This document shows positions 51,823 through 60,959 of a stretch of DNA of 64,000 nt, piece by piece. Position 1 is the first letter of the stretch. Each line of letters opens with the position of its first letter. The stretch comes from Sterolibacterium sp964500605 (GTDB lineage Bacteria; Pseudomonadota; Gammaproteobacteria; Burkholderiales; Rhodocyclaceae), in contig CAZCOS010000001.1 of NCBI GenBank assembly GCA_964500605.1, forward strand, positions 62,001 through 126,000, given 5' to 3'. Under the pieces are notes generated by a model. That model saw only the letters and a program-made list of their open reading frames with translations. It did no database searches and was not told the origin of the DNA. Made by a program: the position numbers and the translations under genes.

Positions 51823-52866
51823 TCAATCCATCAGGCTGCGCGCCGCTGCAACATCGTTGCGATACGCTTCGAGGATGCCTTTCAGCGCATCTTGCATGCC
51901 AACTGTGGGGGCCCAGCCCAGATCCGCCATGGTGTTCTGTATCTTTGGCACGCGGTTTTGCACATCCTGATACCCCTTGCCGTAATACTCCCCTGAAGTG
52001 GTTTCGATCATGCGGACTTTCTCGGCACTTTCGCGGTATTCGGGATACTGTTTGGCCATGTCGAGCAGCATTGTGGCCAGTTCGCGCACCGAATAGTTAT
52101 TGCCCGGATTTCCGATGTTGTAAATCTTCCCGCTGGCGACGCCATCCTTGTTAGCGATGATGGCCATCAAGGCCGAGATGCCGTCATCGACATAAGTGAA
52201 GGCACGCTTTTGCGCCCCGCCATCCACCAGCTTGATCGGTTCGCCACGAACGATGTGACCCAGAAACTGGGTGATGACGCGAGAGCTACCTTCCTTGGGC
52301 GTATGAATTGAATCCAGCCCCGCGCCAATCCAGTTGAAAGGGCGAAACAGGGTGTAATCGAGCCCTTCCTGCTGGCCATAAGCCGCGATGACGCGGTCCA
52401 TCAACTGTTTGGCACAAGCGTAGATCCAACGCGGTTTGTTGATAGGACCGTAGATCAAATTGGAGTTTTCCGGATCGAATTCCGGGTCGGTGCTCATGCC
52501 GTAGACTTCGGAAGTGGAGGGGAAAATCACACGCTTCCTGTATTTCACGGCATGACGAATGATGGGCAGATTGGCCTCGAAATCCAGCTCGAAAACCCGC
52601 AATGGCTCCTTGACGTAAGTAGCCGGCGTGGCAATCGCCACCAGCGGCAAGACGGTGTCACACTTCCTGACGTGATACTCGATCCACTCCTTGTTGATCG
52701 TAATGTCGCCTTCGAAAAAGTGAAAACGTGGGTGATCGACCAGCCCCGCCAAACGATCGGACTGCATGTCCATGCCATACACCTCCCAATCCGTCGTATC
52801 GATGATGCGACGGGAAAGATGGTGGCCGATGAAACCATTGACGCCAAGGATGAGGACTTTTTTCAT
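51823..52866 (-). CDS. UDP-glucuronic acid oxidase/decarboxylase (stand-alone ArnA C-domain)
   Basis: 347 residues, extended SDR fold: ILGVNGFIGHHLSRRI, PSTSEVYGMS, catalytic YACAK, FRPFNWIGAGLD and KRAFTYVDDG. These match the dehydrogenase half of E. coli ArnA, which makes UDP-4-keto-pentose from UDP-glucuronate. Here it is a separate gene 19 bases after the formyltransferase gene. Confidence 0.93.
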   Translation of the reverse strand: MKKVLILGVNGFIGHHLSRRIIDTTDWEVYGMDMQSDRLAGLVDHPRFHFFEGDITINKEWIEYHVRKCDTVLPLVAIATPATYVKEPLRVFELDFEANLPIIRHAVKYRKRVIFPSTSEVYGMSTDPEFDPENSNLIYGPINKPRWIYACAKQLMDRVIAAYGQQEGLDYTLFRPFNWIGAGLDSIHTPKEGSSRVITQFLGHIVRGEPIKLVDGGAQKRAFTYVDDGISALMAIIANKDGVASGKIYNIGNPGNNYSVRELATMLLDMAKQYPEYRESAEKVRMIETTSGEYYGKGYQDVQNRVPKIQNTMADLGWAPTVGMQDALKGILEAYRNDVAAARSLMD

Positions 52867-52885
52867 GATCGGAAAGAGAGGAATC

Positions 52886-53827
52886 TCAGTTCAATAAAAG
52901 AAAAGGAGCACAACGCTGCAAAAAATTGGCAGGGGTCAAAGGCGTACCCGCCAGTTCGACTTCGCGCAGCTCCAGCAAGCGGCGATCAGCGCAACGTACA
53001 AAAAGATGTCCATTATCTTCGTAAAGCCGTAGCGGCAGAACGTCTTTTTCCGCATTCTGTTGCAAGTGTCCCGCGGGTAAAAAAGTTTTCAGCACCCGTA
53101 ACAAGCCCTCGCTCGTCATGCAAAATGCCCCCGGATAAGGCGGTGCCACAGCGCGAACCAGATTATGTATGGCAGCCGCCCCCTGTTTCCAGTCGATGCG
53201 TCCGTCTTCCGGCTTACGTCCACCGTAATAGCTGCCTTGCGACAAATCCTGCGCGCGCTCCGTCGCCGTGCCGTCGAGCAGGGCTGGCAGAATCGCGTCC
53301 AGCACAATCTCGGCGGCGACGGTCACCTTCTGGAACACCTCATGCGCCGTTTCGTCCGGCAGGATGGGCACGGACTGCTGCGCGAGGATTCCACCTGCAT
53401 CCGGTTTTTCAAGCATTCGGTGCAAGGTGGCCCCCGTCTGCCGTTCGCCATGCAAAACCGCCCAATTCACCGGCACACGTCCCCGATATTTCGGCAGGAG
53501 CGAACCGTGCATATTCCACGCCCCACGCGGCGGAATGGCCAGCAAAGGGGGCTTGAGCATCAAGCGATAGTAAAAGGAAAAAATGAAATCCGGCGCAAGC
53601 TGCGCGATGTGGGAGACGATGGCCGGGTCATTCGGATCCTCCGGCGTAATGACGGGGATGCCGTGCAGCGCAGCCCATTCAGACACACTGGAAAACCAGA
53701 CGTTTTCTGCGGGATTGTCCTGATGTGTTACCACCAGTGCGACCTCAACTTCCCGCGCCAGCAAAACAGACAAACAGCGCACACCGACATTGTGATACGC
53801 AAAAACAACTGCACGAGCCCGGGCCAT
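52886..53827 (-). CDS. UDP-4-amino-4-deoxy-L-arabinose formyltransferase (stand-alone ArnA N-domain)
   Basis: 313 residues. Formyltransferase core: VVFAYHNVGVRCL, NMHGSLLPKYRGRVPVNWA with the catalytic Asn/His, HRMLEKPDAGGI with the catalytic Asp, and a C-terminal OB-like domain (about 205-310). This is the N-terminal half of ArnA in E. coli. It formylates the amino sugar nucleotide before ArnC. 6 bases separate it from arnC. Confidence 0.93.
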   Translation of the reverse strand: MARARAVVFAYHNVGVRCLSVLLAREVEVALVVTHQDNPAENVWFSSVSEWAALHGIPVITPEDPNDPAIVSHIAQLAPDFIFSFYYRLMLKPPLLAIPPRGAWNMHGSLLPKYRGRVPVNWAVLHGERQTGATLHRMLEKPDAGGILAQQSVPILPDETAHEVFQKVTVAAEIVLDAILPALLDGTATERAQDLSQGSYYGGRKPEDGRIDWKQGAAAIHNLVRAVAPPYPGAFCMTSEGLLRVLKTFLPAGHLQQNAEKDVLPLRLYEDNGHLFVRCADRRLLELREVELAGTPLTPANFLQRCAPFLLLN

Positions 53828-53833
53828 GCGTGC

Positions 53834-54787
53834 TTAGTCCTTCGCGGGATGCGTATCGAGCAAGGCTTCGACCAGATAGCGCGGGCGATGCCGAACCTGC
53901 TGATAAACCCGCCCCACATATTCCCCCAGAAGCCCCACGCCAAAAAGCGTCAGTCCGACGAGGAAGAAAGCAATGCCAAACAGCGTAAACACGCCTTCGG
54001 CCTCCGGTCCGACGACAAGACGACGCAGCAGCAGAAAGGCCACAAACAAGGCCGACAAGAGCGAAACGCCCATGCCCAGCATGGAAAACCATTGCAGCGG
54101 AACCAGTGAAAAACCCGTCATCAAATCAAAGTTGAGACGAATCAGGCTGTAGAGCGAATACTTGGATTGCCCCGCATGACGCTCCTCATGTCCAATCACG
54201 ATTTCGGTCGGATGACGGGCAAAGGTGTAGCCCAAAGCAGGTATGAAAGTACTGACTTCCTTGCAACTGTTGATGGCATCGACAATGGAACGCGAATAAG
54301 CCCGCATCATGCAGCCCTGATCCGTCATGCGAATGCGGGTGATGCGCTCGCGCAAGCGATTCATCGCCCGCGAAGCATGGCGGCGAAACCACGAATCCTG
54401 ACGCTGCCGACGGATGCTTCCGACGTAATCATGCCCCTCACGCATCTTGCCGACCAGTGCGGCAATGTCCTCAGGCGGATTCTGCAGATCGGCATCCAGC
54501 GTAATGATGATCTGCCCCCGGCAATGCTCGAAGCCCGCCATGATGGCCATGTGTTGTCCGAAATTCGCAGCAAAAAGAATCACTCGTGTTACATCAGGCC
54601 GCCGCTGATGCTGCTCGCGAAGCAGAGCCGCAGAACGGTCTCGGCTGCCGTCGTTGATGAAGATCACTTCGTAGGACGAACCCAGCGCATCGAGGGCCGG
54701 ATACAGACGCGCAAAGAGAGCCTCCAGACCCTCTTCCTCGTTATAAACCGGGATGACGACGGAAATTTCAGGAAGGTGGTCAGACAT
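53834..54787 (-). CDS. arnC: Undecaprenyl-phosphate 4-deoxy-4-formamido-L-arabinose transferase ArnC
   Basis: 317 residues from ATG 54787. GT2 glycosyltransferase: VVIPVYNEEEGLEALFARLY, IFINDGSRDRSAALL, ITLDADLQNPPEDI, then two C-terminal membrane helices (about 228-252 and 262-288). It moves the formylated sugar onto undecaprenyl phosphate. Family neighbours DPM1/GtrB are close, but the arn genes beside it support ArnC. First gene of the operon. Confidence 0.9.
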   Translation of the reverse strand: MSDHLPEISVVIPVYNEEEGLEALFARLYPALDALGSSYEVIFINDGSRDRSAALLREQHQRRPDVTRVILFAANFGQHMAIMAGFEHCRGQIIITLDADLQNPPEDIAALVGKMREGHDYVGSIRRQRQDSWFRRHASRAMNRLRERITRIRMTDQGCMMRAYSRSIVDAINSCKEVSTFIPALGYTFARHPTEIVIGHEERHAGQSKYSLYSLIRLNFDLMTGFSLVPLQWFSMLGMGVSLLSALFVAFLLLRRLVVGPEAEGVFTLFGIAFFLVGLTLFGVGLLGEYVGRVYQQVRHRPRYLVEALLDTHPAKD

Positions 54788-54928
54788 CACGAAAAGGCAG
54801 GGATAGCCAGAACGAAAGGCCGGGCATTCTAGCAGCCCCAAAAAATCGGAACGAAGCGAATTTTTACCGCGGCTTGCATATTCTTTTTTTCCTTCCCGGG
54901 CTGCTCACCGCCCTATACTCCCGACCCC

Positions 54929-55852
54929 ATGAAAATCATCAACCTTCACCAAACACACAGCCTCCCCTGGCTTCCAGCTGCCTCGGCAATCGTCTGTGTC
55001 GGCCAACAACTGTTTCTGATCGGCGACAGCAGCCAGTACCTTCACCTCATTGATGAAAAAGGTGAACACCACCAGTTTCCACTGCTGCCAGATACCGATC
55101 CTGTCCGGGAGCCCCTGCCCAAGAATCAAAAAGCTGACTTCGAGAGCCTGATTCTGGATACGACGAACAACACATTACTGGTTTTACCCTCCGGCTCGAA
55201 GAAAAACCGTATTCTGGGCATGCGCATAGAACTACCGAAGACGGACGTGGCCTATCCCCAATACAAGAAAAGCCAGATCGCACATCCGATTGATTTCTCT
55301 CCCCTGTTCGATCGCGTCATGAAATACGCCCACATCAACGAAGAGGATTTCAACATCGAAGGTGGAGGTCAGTGGGGTACACGAGGCTGGTTTCTGCTCA
55401 ATCGAGGCAATGGCCCGAATGCTCGGAATCTTATCGTGATACTCGAAGGCCGTGACTTGTCGGAAGGCCTGCCGGTAGCACAGTACGCACTCGACTTACC
55501 CATCCTTCAGAAAGGATCCGACGACAAACGTGTGTTGCCTAGCCTGACCGATGGCTGCATTGTTGACGACAGCCTGTATGTCGTCGCAGCCGCTGAAGCC
55601 GGTGCTTCCACCTATCACGATGGCGAAGTCATCGGCAGTCTGATTGCCCGTTACGATCTGACCAACTTCACTTTACAGGCTTGGTGTCTTTTGCCTGGAA
55701 ACACAAAATTTGAAGGAATCAGTGCAAAGGAAGTCTCTGCAAGAAGCACAAGACTCACCCTGGCTCTGTGCGCCGACAACGACGACCCGACACAAGCCGG
55801 GGCGGTATACCAAACCTGCCTGGAGATCACGAAAATGATGCAATCTTCCTGA
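54929..55852 (+). CDS. DUF6929-like hypothetical protein
   Basis: 307 residues, no signal peptide. Repeated short beta-strand blocks (PAASAIVCVGQQLFLIGDSS, FESLILDTTNNTLLVLPSGS, LPSLTDGCIVDDSLYVVAAA, KFEGISA) suggest a beta-propeller. The ASAIV...GDSS opening resembles the DUF6929 family; the function is unknown. It is divergent from arnC across 141 bases. Confidence 0.7.
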   Translation: MKIINLHQTHSLPWLPAASAIVCVGQQLFLIGDSSQYLHLIDEKGEHHQFPLLPDTDPVREPLPKNQKADFESLILDTTNNTLLVLPSGSKKNRILGMRIELPKTDVAYPQYKKSQIAHPIDFSPLFDRVMKYAHINEEDFNIEGGGQWGTRGWFLLNRGNGPNARNLIVILEGRDLSEGLPVAQYALDLPILQKGSDDKRVLPSLTDGCIVDDSLYVVAAAEAGASTYHDGEVIGSLIARYDLTNFTLQAWCLLPGNTKFEGISAKEVSARSTRLTLALCADNDDPTQAGAVYQTCLEITKMMQSS

Positions 55853-56260
55853 TACCTACGCTTCAACCCAGAAACCGAAGTTAATCGCCAAGGTCCAGCA
55901 TGAAGCCCTTGCTTTCGGAAGCACTTTGGCTCTGATTGGAACTCAGCTTTTGGGTAAGAACACCAAACCTCCGATTGCACGTTTTTCCGTCGGCCTGGCT
56001 GCGTTGCTCATCCTTGCAGGCACTCCGCACTCGCCCCCCGTATGCCACTTCGTCGCGCCTAGCCTATCAACAGCTAAGCACACCGGAAACACGCACACCT
56101 AAAGGCTTCCAACTGCGGCTTCCAGATTCATTCCTCCCCAAAACGGAACTGAGGACCCGCCGAAAACTCCTGCTTTCGCCTGCCCCCACCGACATTTCTT
56201 ATTGCGAACCCCAAGGTTTAGAGGCAAAATCCGGCTGTCTTTTCTCCTGAAAATACCCGT
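55853..56260. other. 408-bp intergenic region, no supported gene
   Basis: It lies between the DUF6929-like gene and phoL. The longest plus-strand open frame (55936-56250, 104 codons) is Ser/Leu/Arg-rich and looks like unselected sequence. I see no transposase motif, tRNA or clear hairpin. A decayed gene cannot be excluded. The promoter of phoL should lie here. Confidence 0.5.
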
Positions 56261-57226
56261 TTGAAATCCCCCTCTGCCCATTCATGCACCGTTTTGCTGG
56301 AGCCGCTCGACAACCAGCAACTGGCCAACCTGTGCGGCCCGCTGGATGAAAACCTCCGCCAGATCGAAGCGGCTTACGATGTGGTACTTGCCCGCCGTGG
56401 CGAGCGCGTTCGCGTCAATGGCAGCAATGCCCGGCAGGCTGCCATTGCCATCCAGCACTTCTACAAGAAAAGTGCCGCGCCGTTGTCGATCGATGAAATT
56501 CAGCTAGGGCTGATCGAATTGAACAATCATGGCGTTGTGCTGGCCGAAGCCCCCGGCCTGCTGACCCGCAAATCTGATCTGCATGGCCGCACACCCCGAC
56601 AGGTTCAATACCTGAAACAGATTCAGGAACACGACATCACCTTCGGCATGGGCCCGGCCGGAACGGGCAAAACCTATCTCGCCGTGGCCAGTGCGGTCGA
56701 CGCGCTGGAGCGGGACCAAGTCAGCCGCATCATCCTCACCCGGCCCGCCGTCGAAGCGGGCGAGCGACTGGGCTTTCTGCCGGGCGATCTGAACCAGAAA
56801 GTCGACCCCTACCTGCGTCCCCTGTATGACGCACTTTACGATCTGATGGGTTTCGAAAAAGTCGTCAAGCTGTTCGAACGTCAAGCGATCGAAATCGCGC
56901 CCCTGGCCTACATGCGTGGCCGCACGCTCAACCATGCCTTCATCATTCTCGATGAAGCCCAGAACACGACCCCCGAACAGATGAAGATGTTCCTGACCCG
57001 CATCGGCATCGGAGCCAAGGCCGTGGTCACGGGCGATGCCACCCAGGTCGATCTGGCGCGCGGACAAAAAAGCGGGCTGACGGAAGCCCGACGCATTCTC
57101 TCGCAAGTGCGCGGTATTGCCTTCACCGACTTCCTTGCCGATGATGTGGTTCGCCACCCGCTAGTCGCCCGCATCGTTGCTGCTTACGAAGCTCATGACA
57201 AGAAAAAGCAGAGTGCCGACTCCTGA
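56261..57226 (+). CDS. phoL: PhoH-like ATPase (YbeZ/PhoL)
   Basis: 321 residues with a TTG start at 56261; no in-frame ATG or GTG precedes the conserved region. RNA-binding KH-like N-domain, then Walker A GMGPAGTGKTYLA and Walker B FIILDEAQNT. It is the first gene of the phoL-ybeY-corC-lnt cluster, whose products act in rRNA maturation and ribosome quality control. Confidence 0.93.
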   Translation: MKSPSAHSCTVLLEPLDNQQLANLCGPLDENLRQIEAAYDVVLARRGERVRVNGSNARQAAIAIQHFYKKSAAPLSIDEIQLGLIELNNHGVVLAEAPGLLTRKSDLHGRTPRQVQYLKQIQEHDITFGMGPAGTGKTYLAVASAVDALERDQVSRIILTRPAVEAGERLGFLPGDLNQKVDPYLRPLYDALYDLMGFEKVVKLFERQAIEIAPLAYMRGRTLNHAFIILDEAQNTTPEQMKMFLTRIGIGAKAVVTGDATQVDLARGQKSGLTEARRILSQVRGIAFTDFLADDVVRHPLVARIVAAYEAHDKKKQSADS

Positions 57227-57695
57227 TTCAAAGCCGACCACTGGCCCCAGCCTGTCTCTCGCCATCCAATATGCCTGCGATGAACCCGGGCAGCCCTCGC
57301 GCGCTCAACTGCGCCGATGGGTGAAGGCCGCACTGGAACCGCACCTCGAATCTGCCCTTATCACCCTGCGTTTTGTCGACGAAGAAGAAGGGCGCACCCT
57401 GAACCGCGAATTCCGTGGTCGAGGAAGCCGAACAAAGGATTACGCCACCAATGTTCTTTCCTTTCCCTATTCCCGCGCGCCTCAACTAGCTGGCGATCTC
57501 GTCCTTTGCCAGTCCGTGATCCTGAAGGAAGCCGCCGAACAGGGCAAGCCACTGAACCACCATCTCGCCCATCTCGTCCTTCATGGCATGCTGCACCTGC
57601 AAGGTCACGACCATGAAACGGATGCCGAAGCCGAAAAAATGGAAGCCCGGGAACGCCTGCTGCTCAAACGCTTCCGCATACCCGATCCCTACTGA
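57195..57695 (+). CDS. ybeY: Endoribonuclease YbeY
   Basis: 166 residues from ATG 57195. The metal site H-x3-H-x5-H appears as HLVLHGMLHLQGHDHE. TNVLSFPY is the other family block. It matures the 16S rRNA 3' end. It starts 32 nt inside the 3' end of phoL. Confidence 0.95.
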   Translation: MTRKSRVPTPDSKPTTGPSLSLAIQYACDEPGQPSRAQLRRWVKAALEPHLESALITLRFVDEEEGRTLNREFRGRGSRTKDYATNVLSFPYSRAPQLAGDLVLCQSVILKEAAEQGKPLNHHLAHLVLHGMLHLQGHDHETDAEAEKMEARERLLLKRFRIPDPY

Positions 57696-57727
57696 ATTTC
57701 ACGTTTCACGACACTTCATTAAACCTC

Positions 57728-58567
57728 ATGGACCCTGCCAGTCGACCAACCCTTCTCGAACGCCTTTCCGCCTTGCTGACCCGCGCCCCCGAAGACCGCG
57801 AGGAACTGCTTGAACTGCTGCACACCTCCTTCGAGCGCAATCTGCTCGATTCCGACGCTTTATCCATTATCGAAGGCGCACTGGGGGTATCGGACATCCA
57901 GGTACGCGACATCATGGTTCCCCGCGCCCAGATGGATGTCATCGACATCAACGACACCCCGGAAGAAATCACAGGCTTCATCATCGAAGCCACCCACTCC
58001 CGCTTTCCGGCCATCGACCAGAACAAGGATGATGTCATTGGCGTCCTGCTGGCCAAGGACCTGCTGCGTTACTTCGCTGGCAAGGAATTCGACCTGCGCG
58101 ACACGCTGCGCCCCGCCATCTTCATTCCAGAATCCAAACGGCTGAATGTCCTGCTGCGCGAGTTTCGCGCCTCCCACAACCACATGGCCATCGTCGTCGA
58201 CGAATACGGCGGTGTCGCCGGGTTAGTCACCATCGAAGACGTGTTAGAACAGATCGTGGGCGACATCGACGACGAATACGATTTTGATGAAGCGGCAGAC
58301 AACATCGTGCTCGACAACACCGGCAACTATCGCGTGAAGGCCACCACCGAAATCGCCGATTTCAATGAAGCCTTCAAGACTTCGTTTCCCGATGATGAAG
58401 TCGACACCATCGGTGGCATCATCATCCAGCACCTCGGTCGTCTGCCCAAGCGCGGTGAAAACATCCAGTTGGCCGATCTCGACATCCGTATCCTGCGGGC
58501 AGATAGCCGACGCATCCACACACTGCTGATTTCCCCTCAACGGCGCATGGCACTGGACAAGGCGTGA
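57728..58567 (+). CDS. corC: CorC/YbeX family CBS-domain protein
   Basis: 279 residues: ALGVSDIQVRDIMVPRAQM marks the first of two CBS domains (about 55-175), followed by a transporter-associated CorC_HlyC domain (about 195-272, VDTIGGIIIQHLGRLP). No membrane helices. Proposed roles are magnesium/cobalt efflux or ribosome-related functions. Overlaps lnt by 4 nt. Confidence 0.92.
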   Translation: MDPASRPTLLERLSALLTRAPEDREELLELLHTSFERNLLDSDALSIIEGALGVSDIQVRDIMVPRAQMDVIDINDTPEEITGFIIEATHSRFPAIDQNKDDVIGVLLAKDLLRYFAGKEFDLRDTLRPAIFIPESKRLNVLLREFRASHNHMAIVVDEYGGVAGLVTIEDVLEQIVGDIDDEYDFDEAADNIVLDNTGNYRVKATTEIADFNEAFKTSFPDDEVDTIGGIIIQHLGRLPKRGENIQLADLDIRILRADSRRIHTLLISPQRRMALDKA

Positions 58568-60111
58568 AGCACACGCCCCTTTCCCTGCGGGCACTGCTTG
58601 CCCTGATTACCGGCGCAGTCGCCGTTTTTGGTTTTTCGCCTTACGACCTCTTTTTCCTTCCGCCACTCTGCCTTGCCCTGCTGTTCAATCTGTGGCGAAA
58701 CGCATCCAGTCCTCGTCAAGCGGCTACTTTGGGGTGGATATGGGGATGCGGTTTTTTTCTCACCGGCATTTCCTGGGTCTATGTCAGCCTCCACGATATC
58801 GGCGGAATGCCTGCGCCTTTCGCCCTTACTGCGACCCTTCTGTTCTGTCTGTTCTTCGCCCTTTATCCCGCTCTCGCCGGTGGGCTGTTCCGACGTTTTT
58901 CCAGCGGCGCACCCTGGCGGGATGCCCTGCTGGTTGCCGCCATCTGGATGTTCACGGAATGGCTGCGCGGGTGGCTGCTGACCGGTTTTCCGTGGCTGGC
59001 CAGCGGCTACGCCCACACCCCTCCCAGCCCCCTGGCGGGCTATGCCGCCGTGACCGGCGTTTATGGCATCGGCCTGCTTTCCGCCCTCCTCTCCGGGCTG
59101 CTGGCCTGGGGCTGGCAGGATAACCGCTTGAAAAGCCGTTTCGCCCTGCTGCTCGCCTTCCTGCTCATTCCGGGGTTGGGCGCATTGCTTTCCCGCATGG
59201 ACTGGACGCAACCCACCGGCAAGCCCCTGACCGTCAGTCTGCTTCAGGGCAACATTCCCCAGGAAAGCAAATGGGAACGCCAACTCGTCCCCATGTCACT
59301 GGCCGCCTACAGAAAGCTCGTTTCTGCTTACCCGGCGCAACTTCGCATCCTCCCTGAAACGGCCTTGCCGATGTTCATCGACGAAGTCCCCGAAGAATAC
59401 CTGGCCATGCTGCTGGCGCAGGGCGACACCATCACCGGCGTTGCCGCCCGGGTCCAGGAACCCGGTAAACCTTCGGGTTACGCCAACATCGCCCTCGCCC
59501 TCACGCAGGACCACCCCCTGCAAAGTTATGCCAAATCCCATCTCGTTCCCTTTGGTGAATACACCCCTGCGGGCTTTCTCTGGTTCATGGCCCAGCTGAA
59601 CATGCCCATGTCCGATTTCTCTCCCGGCGCGAAACACCAGCCTCCGCTGGAAATCGCCGGACAGAAAATTGCCGCCAACATCTGTTACGAAGACCTCTTT
59701 GGTGAAGAAATCATCCGCGCCCTGCCGCAGGCCACCTTGCTGGTCAACCTGTCCAACACCGCCTGGTTCGGCGACTCGCTCGCCCAGCCCCAGCACCTCC
59801 AGATTGCCCGCATGCGCGCCCTTGAAACCGGTCGTACCATGCTGCGCGCCACCAACACCGGCATGACCGCCGCCATTGCCCCGGACGGACGCATTCTGGG
59901 CGTTGCCCCCCCCTTCCAGACCACCGGCCTGACCGTCGAAGTCATGGGACACACGGGTGCTACGCCCTATGTCCGATGGGGAAACACACTGGCCCTGTTG
60001 ATGGCCACCCTGATGGCCTTTGTCGCCCTGCGTCCAACCCGGCGCAGGGACGAAGTTGGGAACGAAACCAAACAAAACGAGGCGCCCGACCATGCCTCCA
60101 CGCAAGACTGA
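58564..60111 (+). CDS. lnt: Apolipoprotein N-acyltransferase Lnt
   Basis: 515 residues from GTG 58564. About six membrane helices precede a periplasmic nitrilase-like domain, with the Glu in RILPETALP, the Lys in YAKSHLVPFGEYTP and the Cys in NICYEDLFG; a final helix closes the protein. It adds the third acyl chain to lipoproteins, and the window has several lipoproteins as substrates. Confidence 0.96.
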   Translation: MKHTPLSLRALLALITGAVAVFGFSPYDLFFLPPLCLALLFNLWRNASSPRQAATLGWIWGCGFFLTGISWVYVSLHDIGGMPAPFALTATLLFCLFFALYPALAGGLFRRFSSGAPWRDALLVAAIWMFTEWLRGWLLTGFPWLASGYAHTPPSPLAGYAAVTGVYGIGLLSALLSGLLAWGWQDNRLKSRFALLLAFLLIPGLGALLSRMDWTQPTGKPLTVSLLQGNIPQESKWERQLVPMSLAAYRKLVSAYPAQLRILPETALPMFIDEVPEEYLAMLLAQGDTITGVAARVQEPGKPSGYANIALALTQDHPLQSYAKSHLVPFGEYTPAGFLWFMAQLNMPMSDFSPGAKHQPPLEIAGQKIAANICYEDLFGEEIIRALPQATLLVNLSNTAWFGDSLAQPQHLQIARMRALETGRTMLRATNTGMTAAIAPDGRILGVAPPFQTTGLTVEVMGHTGATPYVRWGNTLALLMATLMAFVALRPTRRRDEVGNETKQNEAPDHASTQD

Positions 60112-60949
60112 AAAACCAAAACATAAACTGAAACTGAAACACAACGCCCCAGCGGTCCGGGCTGCCCAGGCTTTTCCGGCCACGCCCTCTACGCCGACGC
60201 GTTGGGAAGCACTCGATGCCCTGCGAGGGGGAGCGGTACTGGCGATGATGGCCTACCACTTCTGTTTTGATCTCAATTATCTGGGCTGGATCCACCAGGA
60301 CATCAATCACGACCTGCGCTGGCAGACGGCCCGCTCGCTCATCCTGGGCAGTTTTCTTTTTTGCGTCGGTGCGGCTCAAGCCCTGGCCGCCCACCAGCAG
60401 ATTCAGCCTGCCCTACGCTGGCGACGCATCGGAAAAATCGCGGCCGCCGCCCTACTCGTCAGCCTCGGCAGCGGACTGATGTTCCCCGCAACCTTCATCT
60501 GGTTTGGCGTGCTCCATGCCATCGCCGTCATGAGCCTCCTCCTGCTGGGAATGGAGAAAATGTTCGACCGGCTTAAAACTTCTCCGAAGTCACGGGTGGC
60601 CTGGCTGCTGTTTCTCGCGCCCCTGTGTCTGCTCTCTGGCAATTTCTTCCAGCACCCGGCTTTCGACACTCCCTGGCTCGCCTGGATCGGATTCGCAACC
60701 CACCCGCCCGCCACCGAAGATTATGTACCCCTCCTGCCCTGGTTCGGCCTGTGCCTCATCGGACAAGCTGTCATGCAACAGCGCCTGTCACGATCTTCAC
60801 AAACTGCGCAAACGGTCTTTACCCCCTTCACTGCACCACGATGGCTACTGCGCGTGGGTCGCCACAGCCTGCCCTTCTACCTCCTGCACCAACCTCTATT
60901 GCTCGGCATCCTGATCCCGCTCACCCACTTCCTCAGGACGCCTTCCTGA
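60092..60949 (+). CDS. DUF1624/heparan-acetyltransferase-like membrane protein
   Basis: 285 residues from ATG 60092. A basic N-terminus (KPKHKLKLKH), then RWEALDALRGGAVLAMMAYH and about seven membrane helices, the DUF1624 pattern. Members are related to HGSNAT-type acyltransferases; the substrate is unknown. It overlaps the end of lnt by 20 nt. Confidence 0.8.
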   Translation: MPPRKTEKPKHKLKLKHNAPAVRAAQAFPATPSTPTRWEALDALRGGAVLAMMAYHFCFDLNYLGWIHQDINHDLRWQTARSLILGSFLFCVGAAQALAAHQQIQPALRWRRIGKIAAAALLVSLGSGLMFPATFIWFGVLHAIAVMSLLLLGMEKMFDRLKTSPKSRVAWLLFLAPLCLLSGNFFQHPAFDTPWLAWIGFATHPPATEDYVPLLPWFGLCLIGQAVMQQRLSRSSQTAQTVFTPFTAPRWLLRVGRHSLPFYLLHQPLLLGILIPLTHFLRTPS

Positions 60950-60959
60950 CCTTCCGTCA

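Noticed and set aside
55936..56250. A 104-codon plus-strand frame before phoL
   Set aside because: Composition and lack of any motif suggest chance; no good ribosome site. Kept only as an intergenic note.
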